Below are positions 44,235 to 51,063 of a stretch of DNA of 64,000 nt, in pieces. The stretch spans positions 496,001-560,000 of the forward strand of contig CAVRGN010000013.1 in the NCBI GenBank assembly GCA_963720725.1, in the 5' to 3' direction. The notes under the pieces were generated by a model. It was not told where the DNA came from, made no database searches, and worked only from the letters and a program-made list of their open reading frames with translations. Source of the DNA: Benzoatithermus sp963720725. Its GTDB lineage: Bacteria > Pseudomonadota > Alphaproteobacteria > Geminicoccales > Geminicoccaceae. The stretch's first letter is position 1; each line of letters begins with the position of its first letter. The translations under genes were made by a program, and so were the position numbers.

Positions 44235-44792
44235 ATGGTAGCACTCTCCGCCTACCCGGCCCTGGTCCTGAACGCCGACTATCAGCCCCTGTCCTACTAC
44301 CCGCTCTCGCTGTGGAGCTGGCAGGACACCGTCAAGGCGATCTTCCTCGACCGCGTGGCCGTGGTCAGCCACTACGATCAGGTGATCCACTCGCCTGGGC
44401 TCGAGTTCCGGCTGCCCAGCGTCGTGGCGCTGAAGCAGTACGTGCCGCAGGACCGGCGGCCGCCCTTCACGCGGTTCAATGTGTTCCTGCGCGACCGCTT
44501 CGCCTGCCAATATTGTCGCCGGCCCTACCCGACGCAGGAATTGACCTTCGACCACGTCGTGCCCAAGTCGCGCGGCGGCAAGACGTCATGGAGCAACATC
44601 GTCACGGCCTGCACCCGCTGCAACCTGCGCAAGGGCAACCGGCTGCCGCACGAGTGCAGCATGCAACCCATGGCCAGGCCGGCGGTGCCGACCGCACACC
44701 AGTTGCGCCTCAACGGGCGGACCTTTCCCCCGAATTACCTGCACCAGTCCTGGCGCGACTACCTCTACTGGGATGTCGAGCTGGATCCGTGA
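44235..44792 (+). CDS. HNH endonuclease family protein
   Basis: A 185-residue HNH protein. Zinc-binding cysteine pairs CQYC and CTRC flank the HNH core FDHVVPKSRGGKTSWSNIVTAC. The N-terminus ALVLNADYQPLSYYPLSLWSW is a conserved lead in a widely distributed chromosomal family of unknown role, so it is probably a housekeeping or DNA-repair-related nuclease rather than a homing enzyme. No intron or mobile element surrounds it. Divergent from the MBL gene. Confidence 0.88.
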   Translation: MVALSAYPALVLNADYQPLSYYPLSLWSWQDTVKAIFLDRVAVVSHYDQVIHSPGLEFRLPSVVALKQYVPQDRRPPFTRFNVFLRDRFACQYCRRPYPTQELTFDHVVPKSRGGKTSWSNIVTACTRCNLRKGNRLPHECSMQPMARPAVPTAHQLRLNGRTFPPNYLHQSWRDYLYWDVELDP

Positions 44793-44867
44793 GCCGAGCC
44801 GGCGCGGTCCGTCCGTCTGCCGCCGAATTGCCGGCTCGACCTTGCAGGCGAGGTGATCCAGGGCGCG

Positions 44868-45390
44868 CTAACATCTATAGCTGGGGCGGGACCGGCTACG
44901 GCGTTCTGGGCGATGCCGACGGCCAGATCCTCTACTATCGCCGCGACCTGCTCACTGACCCCCAGCACATGGCGGCGTTCAAGGAGCAGTACGGCTACGA
45001 CCTGCCGGCGCCGCCGCAGACGCGGCAGCAGCTCAAGGACATCGCCGCGTATTTCCAAGGCAACAACTTCGACACCGTCGATGGCGAGCCGGACAGCGGC
45101 GTGGTTCTGCATCTCTGGAGTTCGTGACCACGGACGAGCCGCGCCAAGTCGGCAACGTCACCGTCGGCTCCTGGCACGGGGTCGTGTCCTCGCTGTCCGA
45201 TCACCCCGAAGCCGCCCACAGCTTCTGGTCGCTGATGGCGATCAAGCCGATCTCCAAGTGGCTCGCCACCTACGGCTGGGACGGCGTCGATCCGGGCGAC
45301 GACTACCAGTTCAGGTGACCGACCGGCTCGGCCGCGACAAGCAGCTCGAGGCCTACCAGGAAGCGATCGGCTGGAAGGCTGAGCGCGAAT
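44868..45390 (+). pseudogene. ABC sugar-binding protein remnant with internal deletions
   Basis: Three separated pieces of one CUT1-type binding protein are in order: about 44910-45115 (ILYYRRDLLTDPQHMAAFKE, VDGEPDSGVVLHL), 45127-45315 (RQVGNVTVGSWHGVVSSLSD, KWLATYGWDGVDPG) and 45316-45380 (VTDRLGRDKQLEAYQEAIGW, the C-terminus). Compared with the family, perhaps 150 residues between pieces one and two and about 110 between two and three are missing, as is the N-terminus with signal peptide. Frames do not match across the junctions. It is a decayed gene, not a short ORF cluster. Confidence 0.82.
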
Positions 45391-45423
45391 CTGGACCCGG
45401 CCGCCATGCGCGGCCGGGAGCAC

Positions 45424-45657
45424 GTTTGCCCCTGAAGAAGGCGAGCCAAAGGCTGCCCGATCCGCCTGGTCTTCCTGATGCCGGCCGCGCTCCGGGTGCT
45501 CGTCTTCACCATCGTGCCGCTGGTCTATTCCCTCTATGCCGCGTTCCATAATGTCAGCAACGAGGCCGTCGTCACCCGGCTGGAGGTCCCGCGCCTCGAC
45601 GAGGACGGCAAGTCGGTCCTGAGGCCGGACGGCACGGTGCGGACCCGGCCCCGGGGC
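45424..45657 (+). pseudogene. ABC sugar permease N-terminal remnant
   Basis: The start LPLKKASQRLP and, one frame over, RLVFLMPAALRVLVFTIVPL with VYSLYAAFHNVSNEA and VPRLDEDGKSVLRPDGTVRT match the first helix and cytoplasmic loop of a CUT1 permease that would follow the binding-protein gene. A small indel lies at about 45456-45460, and similarity ends about 70 residues in, before any other helix. With the previous fragment this is the second decayed ABC transporter in the window. The SurE-like gene starts 90 nt later. Confidence 0.75.
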
Positions 45658-45745
45658 TTCGGGCGACGCTCATCGCCCTATCACATCACCCGTCTAGCAC
45701 TCCGCGGTGCGGTCGATCGTGCGGCTCGCCAATGGAGAACTCATC

Positions 45746-46624
45746 ATGCGGATCGCCTCCATCGCAGGAGCATTGGCGCTAGGCTGCGCCGTCCTGCTGT
45801 CCGGCCCGGCCTCGGCGCTGAACATCCTGCTCAGCAACGACGACGGTTTCGACGCGCCGGGAATCCAGGCCCTCCGGACGGCGCTCTCGGCTGCCGGCCA
45901 CAAGGTGACCATTGTCGCTCCCAGCAGCAATCGCAGCGGCAGCAGCACCGCGCTGACCGTCGGCCTGTTCACGGTGAGCAAGGTGAGCGCCGACGTCTAT
46001 TCCGTCGACGCCACGCCGGCCATGACCGTCAAGTTCGGCGTTGCCGCCGTCCTCACCGGCGGGAACCATCCCGATCTGGTCGTGTCCGGCATCAACAGCG
46101 GTGCCAATATCGGGCCCAGCGCACTGATCTCGGGCACGGTCGGCAACGTCATCGCCGCGATCACGCAGCTCGACCGGCCGATCCCGGGAATCGCCTTCAG
46201 CACCGATCTGCTCGACCCGGATCCGGTCAGCGCCGCGAACCTGAAGCACTTCGCCGACGTCGCCCAGTTCGCCGCGCGTGTCGTCCGCCGCCTGACCCGC
46301 AACGGCAAGCTGGTCGGACTCGAGCCTGGCCAGGGTATCAACATCAACTACCCGCCGCTGCCGCCTCGCCAGACCAAGGGTGTCGCGTTCGCGCAGCAGG
46401 GTTTCGCACCCGTCTTCACGAACAGTTTCCAGGAAACCGCGCCAGGCAGTGGCAGCTGGTTCTGGTTCCCGGCGCTGCTCGAGCCGAAAAAGGACGTGCC
46501 GCGTTCGGATACCGTGCTGTTCAACCGCGGTTTCGTGACCATGGTCCCGATCGACGCCGATCTCACGGCGGACGCTCGGGTCCATCGGCAGCTCGGTCGC
46601 TTCCTCGACGGTATACGGCCGTAA
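45746..46624 (+). CDS. SurE-like exported 5'/3'-nucleotidase family protein
   Basis: A 292-residue protein with signal peptide (IASIAGALALGCAVLLSGPASA) followed by a SurE domain: LNILLSNDDGFDAPGIQAL has the Asp-Asp metal site, NRSGSSTALT the phosphate loop and VVSGINSGANIG the signature. Housekeeping SurE is cytoplasmic; an exported version suggests a periplasmic nucleotidase or acid phosphatase for phosphate or nucleoside scavenging. ATG 45746 has TGGAGAA upstream. It follows immediately after the ABC remnants. Confidence 0.87.
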   Translation: MRIASIAGALALGCAVLLSGPASALNILLSNDDGFDAPGIQALRTALSAAGHKVTIVAPSSNRSGSSTALTVGLFTVSKVSADVYSVDATPAMTVKFGVAAVLTGGNHPDLVVSGINSGANIGPSALISGTVGNVIAAITQLDRPIPGIAFSTDLLDPDPVSAANLKHFADVAQFAARVVRRLTRNGKLVGLEPGQGININYPPLPPRQTKGVAFAQQGFAPVFTNSFQETAPGSGSWFWFPALLEPKKDVPRSDTVLFNRGFVTMVPIDADLTADARVHRQLGRFLDGIRP

Positions 46625-46740
46625 CGAACTTTGGCCGCCGCGCGCTTGACCGCTGCTGGCCGAGACGAGCGCACGGCGGCAAGCGCGCCGATAAGGCTCC
46701 GCCGAACCTCTGCGCGCCGAGCGGTGGTCGCAGCGACCGC

Positions 46741-46768
46741 TTGACACCCCCAACGCCTGTCGCAAAAT
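46741..46768 (+). promoter_or_regulatory. Sigma-70-like promoter of the aco operon
   Basis: A perfect TTGACA (46741-46746) is followed after 16 nt by CAAAAT (46763-46768; 4 of 6 consensus). It lies about 110 nt before acoA. No clear sigma-54 site (TGGCAC-N5-TTGC) was seen, although aco operons elsewhere often use one. Confidence 0.5.
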
Positions 46769-46846
46769 CGTTCTAAGATCGGCGGTGGAATGAGCCGCGC
46801 GATTCCACAAGGGGAGGTTGGCGAGCGCCTGCGGGACGGGCGCCGA

Positions 46847-46872
46847 TCTCCCTGTGGCAAGCGACAGGGAGA
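46847..46872 (+). promoter_or_regulatory. Hairpin sequestering the acoA ribosome-binding site
   Basis: TCTCCCTGT (46847-46855) pairs perfectly over 9 bp with ACAGGGAGA (46864-46872), loop GGCAAGCG. The 3' arm contains the Shine-Dalgarno AGGGAG for the ATG at 46878, so folding would block initiation. This suggests translational control of the aco genes. Confidence 0.5.
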
Positions 46873-46877
46873 GCCAA

Positions 46878-47844
46878 ATGCAACTGAGCCGCGACGAACT
46901 GCTCAAGGCCTATACGCAGATGCGCACGATCCGCGAATTCGAGGAGCGGGTCCACGAGGAGTTCTCGGCCGGCAACATCCCGGGCTTCGTCCACCTCTAC
47001 GCCGGCGAGGAAGCCTCCGGCGTCGGCTTCTGCATGCATCTGACCGACGTGGATCGCATCGCCAGTACCCATCGCGGTCACGGCCACAGCATCGCCAAAG
47101 GCTGCGACACCCGGGCGATGATGCACGAGATCTTCGGCCGCAAGGAGGGTTTGTGCGGCGGTAAGGGCGGCTCGATGCACATCGCCGACCTCGAGAAGGG
47201 CATGATGGGCGCCAACGGCATCGTCGGCGGCGGCCCGCCGCTGATCTGCGGTGCGGCACTCACCGCCAAGACGCTGAAGACCGGTGGGGTGGCGATCGCC
47301 TTCGTCGGTGACGGCGGCTCGAACCAGGGCACCACCTTCGAGAGCTACAATCTCGCCAAGGTCTGGAACCTGCCCGCGATCTTCGTGGTCGAGGACAATG
47401 GCTACGCCGAGTTCGACCGCCAGTTCCTGGTCGGTGGCGGGCAGCCAGTCGGGCCGGGCGGCGGGCTTCGGCATGCCGGCGCACGAGGTCGACGGTTGCG
47501 ACTTCTTCGCCGTCTACGAGACGGCCCGCGAGGTGATCGAACGTGCCCGCAGCGGCGGCGGCCCCAGCCTCGTCCACGTCAAGCTGCATCGCTATTTCGG
47601 TCATTTCGAAGGCGACGCCATGACCTACCGCGCCCCGGGCGAGGTCGAGCGTCAGCGTGCCGATCGCGATCCGCTGAAGATCTTCCGCCAGCGCGTGGTG
47701 GAGGCGGCCCTGCTGGAGCCGGAGGCGCTCGATCGGATCGATGCCGAGGTGAAGTCACACATCGATCAGGTGACCGTCGAGGCCAAGGCGGCGCCGATGC
47801 CGACCGAGAAGGATCTGCTCACCGACGTCTACGTCTCGTACTGA
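46878..47844 (+). pseudogene. acoA: Acetoin dehydrogenase E1 alpha subunit, one frameshift
   Basis: The thiamine-diphosphate-binding alpha subunit of an acetoin (or pyruvate-type) dehydrogenase. Landmarks: FEERVHEEFSAGNIPGFVHL, the GDGGSNQGTTFESYNLAKVW ThDP motif, VVEDNGYAE and YRAPGEVERQR. At 47412-47413 an extra T breaks the frame after GYAE. Deleting it restores STASSWSVAGSQSGRAAGFG and a 321-residue protein of normal length ending at 47844. The restored site is GAGTC (GANTC). I label it pseudogene because the frame as given is broken, but an assembly error is more likely, since acoB and acoC are intact. A hairpin covers its RBS. Confidence 0.9.
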
Positions 47845-47855
47845 GGGCCAGGACG

Positions 47856-48869
47856 ATGTCGAAGAAAAGCTACCGTCAGGCGATCAACGAGGCCCTGCAG
47901 CAGGAAATGGAGCGCGACCACCGCGTGGTCGTCATGGGCGAGGACGTGGCCGGAGGCATGGGCGCGCCAGGCGAGGACGACGCCTGGGGCGGCCCCTTGG
48001 GTGTCACCAAGGGCCTGATGGCCAAGTTCGGCCGCGACCGCGTGCTGGACACGCCGATTTCCGAGAGCAGCTTCATCGGTGCGGCCGTCGGTGCCGCGGC
48101 CACCGGGCTGCGGCCGGTGGCCGAACTGATGTTCGTCGACTTCATGGGAGTCTGCTTCGACCAGATCTTCAACCAGGCCGCCAAGTTCAAATACATGTTC
48201 GGCGGCAAGGCCGTGACCCCGGTCGTGATCCGCACCATGTACGGCGCCGGCTTCCGCGCCGCCTCGCAGCACAGCCAGTGCCTCTATCCGCTGTTCACCC
48301 ACATTCCCGGTTTGAAGGTGGCGCTGCCCAGCAACGCCTACGAGGCCAAGGGCCTCCTGATCCAGTCGATCCGCGACGACGACCCGGTGATGTTCTTCGA
48401 GCACAAGGCCATGTACGACGCCGAGATGGAGGTGCCGGACGAGGCCTACGCCATCCCGTTCGGCGAGGCCAACGTCACCCGCGAGGGCGACGACGTCACC
48501 ATCGTGGCGTTCGGCCGGATGGTGAACCTCGCCAACGAAGTCGCCGACAAGCTGAGCCGCGACGGCATCTCCTGCACCGTGGTCGACCCGCGCACCACCT
48601 CGCCGCTCGACACCGAGACGATCCTGGACACGGTGAGCGAGACCGGCCGGGTGGTGATCGTCGACGAGGCCCATCCGCGCTGCAGCATGGCCACCGACAT
48701 CTCGGCCCTGGTGACCTCCAACCTGTGGGACAAGCTCAAGGCCGCCCCGCAGCTGGTGACCGCACCCCATGCGCCGGTGCCGTTCTCGCCGGCACTCGAG
48801 GATCTCTACATCCCGTCGCCGGCCAAGATCGAGGCGGCCGTGCGCGCGGCCCTTGGGAAGGGTCACTGA
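47856..48869 (+). CDS. acoB: Acetoin dehydrogenase E1 beta subunit
   Basis: Beta subunit of the E1 component, 337 residues, joining the alpha subunit to decarboxylate acetoin-type substrates via ThDP. Typical signatures are VVVMGEDVAGG, DTPISESSFIGAAVGAAATGLRPV, FVDFMGVCFDQIFNQAAK, SNAYEAKGLLIQSIRDDDPV and VVDPRTTSPLDTETIL. ATG 47856 is 11 nt after acoA and the stop overlaps acoC by 1 nt. Pyruvate dehydrogenase beta is the nearest alternative; the acoC partner argues for acetoin. Confidence 0.93.
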   Translation: MSKKSYRQAINEALQQEMERDHRVVVMGEDVAGGMGAPGEDDAWGGPLGVTKGLMAKFGRDRVLDTPISESSFIGAAVGAAATGLRPVAELMFVDFMGVCFDQIFNQAAKFKYMFGGKAVTPVVIRTMYGAGFRAASQHSQCLYPLFTHIPGLKVALPSNAYEAKGLLIQSIRDDDPVMFFEHKAMYDAEMEVPDEAYAIPFGEANVTREGDDVTIVAFGRMVNLANEVADKLSRDGISCTVVDPRTTSPLDTETILDTVSETGRVVIVDEAHPRCSMATDISALVTSNLWDKLKAAPQLVTAPHAPVPFSPALEDLYIPSPAKIEAAVRAALGKGH

Positions 48870-49984
48870 TGGCGGGGATCCAACCCATCGTCATGCCCAA
48901 ATGGGGCCTGGCGATGCAGGAGGGCATGCTGGCCGCCTGGCACGTCGCCGAAGGGCAAGACGTGACCAAGGGTCAGGAAATCGCCGACATCGAGACCTCG
49001 AAGATCGCCAACGCCTTCGAAAGCCCGGTTGCCGGGCCATTGCGGCGGCGGCTGGTGGGCGAGGGCGAGACGGTGCCCGTTGGCGCGCTGCTGGCCGTGG
49101 TCGCCGACGCTGCGGTCGGCGACCACGACATCGACGCGTTCGTCACCGAGTTCCAGGCGAGCTTCGCCGCTTCGGCGGCCGAAGCGGCGGAATCGGCCCC
49201 GGAGCCCGAATTCGTCGAGGCCGGCGGCCGACGGCTGCGCTACCTGCGGCTGGGCGATGCGGATGGTCCGCCCGTCCTGTTCATCCACGGCTTCGGCGGC
49301 GACCTCAACAACTGGCTGTTCAACCAGCCGCCGCTGTCGGAGCATCACGCCACCTACGCGCTCGACCTGCCCGGCCATGGCGGCTCGGCCAAGCAGGTCG
49401 GCACCGGCGACGTTGGCGCGCTCACCGCTGCCGTCTGCGACTTCATGGCCGCCAAAGACATCGCGAAGGCGCATCTGGTTGGCCACTCGTTGGGCGGCGC
49501 GATCGGCCTCGACCTTGCGCTCAATCATCCCGAACGCGTGACCTCGGTCACGGCGGTCGCCCCGGCCGCGCTCGGACCCGAGATCTCGATGGAGTATATC
49601 GACGGCTTCGTGAGCACGAGCCGCGCCCGGAAGCTGAAGCAGGTGCTCGAGATGCTGGTCCACGACCCGGCACTCGTCACCAGCGACATGGTCGAGGACG
49701 TGCTGAAGTACAAACGGCTCGACGGCGTGGATGCGGCGCTGAACACGATCGCGGGCGCCTGCTTCGCCGGCGGGCGCCAGAGTCTGGAGCTCGAATCGCG
49801 GCTGGGCGAAATCCGGCCTCCCGTTCAAGTGATCTGGGGTCGCGAGGATCGTATCCTGCCCGTAGCTCACAGCGCAGGGCTCCCGGCGAGCATCCCGGTT
49901 ACCGTGCTCGACGGCGCGGGGCACCTCGTCCATATGGAGAAGGCTGGCGAGGTGAACGCGCTGATCGCGCGCTTGGTCACGTAG
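48869..49984 (+). CDS. acoC: Acetoin dehydrogenase E2: lipoyl domain fused to alpha/beta hydrolase
   Basis: A 371-residue dihydrolipoyl acetyltransferase-like subunit. The N-terminal biotinyl/lipoyl domain has the modified lysine in DIETSKIAN (about residue 43), followed by a flexible Glu/Ala linker and a hydrolase-fold domain: VLFIHGFGGDLNNW, nucleophile GHSLGG, and catalytic His near GAGHLVHMEK. This fusion is typical of AcoC in acetoin catabolism. It overlaps the acoB stop by 1 nt. No E3 (lipoamide dehydrogenase), acoX or acoR lies within 3 kb, so E3 is presumably shared from elsewhere. Confidence 0.92.
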   Translation: MAGIQPIVMPKWGLAMQEGMLAAWHVAEGQDVTKGQEIADIETSKIANAFESPVAGPLRRRLVGEGETVPVGALLAVVADAAVGDHDIDAFVTEFQASFAASAAEAAESAPEPEFVEAGGRRLRYLRLGDADGPPVLFIHGFGGDLNNWLFNQPPLSEHHATYALDLPGHGGSAKQVGTGDVGALTAAVCDFMAAKDIAKAHLVGHSLGGAIGLDLALNHPERVTSVTAVAPAALGPEISMEYIDGFVSTSRARKLKQVLEMLVHDPALVTSDMVEDVLKYKRLDGVDAALNTIAGACFAGGRQSLELESRLGEIRPPVQVIWGREDRILPVAHSAGLPASIPVTVLDGAGHLVHMEKAGEVNALIARLVT

Positions 49985-50062
49985 CCGGCACACGGATCGC
50001 GTCTATAACTGGGGTGTCGGTCCGGTGGCGGTTGCGCCTCGGCCGCGACGGGGAGAGATCGC

Positions 50063-50884
50063 ATGATCGACTTCAAGAGTGTGCTCGGCAGCCTGCTGGA
50101 ATCGGGCCTGACGCCCGCAGCGTCGCAGAGGATGGGCAACGCGCTCGGTTCGCAGGGTGGCGGACTATCGTCCATTCTCGAGGGGCTGGCGGGCCGCGCC
50201 GGCCAAGGCACCTCCGACGTGGGCTCGGTCCTCGGCGGTTTCCTCGACAGCGCCAAGCGCGCGGCGGGCGATACGCGGGGCCAGGTCCAGGCCGGCAACC
50301 CCATGGCGGTGGGTGGCATCGGCGCGCTGGCTGGCGCCCTTCTGGGCGGTCTGCGCGGCTCGCCCGCGAAGGGGGCCGTGGGTGGTGCCGCCTTGGCCGT
50401 GCTCGGCCAGATCGCGATGCAGGCGCTGCAGAAGGGTACGTCGGGCATGAGCGCGGGCCAGCCCGGCCTCGCCGAGTCCGGGACCGCGACGCCGATGACG
50501 CCGGTTGGGGACGAATTGCCCATGCAGGACGAGGCCAGCGCCGAGCTGCTGCTCCGGGCCATGATCAACGCCGCCAAGGCCGATGGTCAGATCGACGGCC
50601 AGGAGATGAACGCCATCCTCTCCAAGCTGGACGAGGCCGGTGCTGGACAGGACGCGAAGAACTTCGTGCTCGAGGAGATGCGCCGCCCGCTCGACCTCGA
50701 CAGCCTCGTGGCAGGCGCTCGCACACCTGGGCTCGCGGCCGCCGTCTACGCGGCGTCGACCATGGCCATCAAGGTCGACACGCCGGCCGAGCAGAACTAC
50801 TTGGCCCAGCTTGCTACCCGCCTCGGCATCTCGCCGCAGGTGCGTGCGAGCCTGGACGCCAGCTTGGGCGTGGGCCGGGCCTGA
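50063..50884 (+). CDS. DUF533/TerB-like protein
   Basis: A 273-residue protein. The N-terminal half is glycine/alanine rich with a hydrophobic segment (VGGIGALAGALLGGLRG, GAVGGAALAVLGQIAMQAL) typical of DUF533 (YebE-like). The C-terminal half is a TerB-like helical domain (ASAELLLRAMINAAKADGQIDGQEMNAI, FVLEEMRRPLDLDSLVAGA). TerB-type domains bind metals and are linked to stress responses; its job here is unknown. ATG 50063 follows GGGGAGAGA. A strong hairpin follows the stop. Confidence 0.86.
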   Translation: MIDFKSVLGSLLESGLTPAASQRMGNALGSQGGGLSSILEGLAGRAGQGTSDVGSVLGGFLDSAKRAAGDTRGQVQAGNPMAVGGIGALAGALLGGLRGSPAKGAVGGAALAVLGQIAMQALQKGTSGMSAGQPGLAESGTATPMTPVGDELPMQDEASAELLLRAMINAAKADGQIDGQEMNAILSKLDEAGAGQDAKNFVLEEMRRPLDLDSLVAGARTPGLAAAVYAASTMAIKVDTPAEQNYLAQLATRLGISPQVRASLDASLGVGRA

Positions 50885-50890
50885 GGTTCC

Positions 50891-50924
50891 GCCGCCGCTC
50901 CGGCGCAAGTGCCGAAGCGGCGGC
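50891..50924 (+). terminator. Strong GC hairpin after the DUF533 gene
   Basis: GCCGCCGCT (50891-50899) pairs with AGCGGCGGC (50916-50924), with further CGGC/GCCG pairing inside. No T-run follows, so factor-independent termination is not assured. Confidence 0.5.
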
Positions 50925-51010
50925 AATCCCGGCCGCCAGGAGGGCCTCCCCTTCTTCGCGAAGAGTTGCCTCGCTTACTTTTCTTTTGCTCCTGTTGGGC
51001 CATAGCTTCT

Positions 51011-51046
51011 CCCGCCGGCGTCACCGCGAGCCCGTCAGCCGGCGGG
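51011..51046. repeat. 9-bp inverted repeat upstream of the PAS-GGDEF gene
   Basis: CCCGCCGGC (51011-51019) and GCCGGCGGG (51038-51046) are perfectly complementary around 18 nt, 17 nt before the presumed GTG start. It could be an operator or leader hairpin of the diguanylate cyclase gene. Confidence 0.35.
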
Positions 51047-51063
51047 GTTGATGTCGCATTGCC

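Noticed and set aside
44235..44792. HNH protein as a homing endonuclease or restriction enzyme
   Set aside because: No intron, intein, methylase or defence genes nearby; the N-terminal lead matches a widespread chromosomal HNH family.
46625..46877. Sigma-54 promoter and AcoR sites upstream of acoA
   Set aside because: No acceptable TGGCAC-N5-TTGC; a TTGACA promoter fits better.
50885..51063. c-di-GMP riboswitch ahead of the diguanylate cyclase
   Set aside because: Only simple GC hairpins are seen; no GEMM-type core sequence was recognised.
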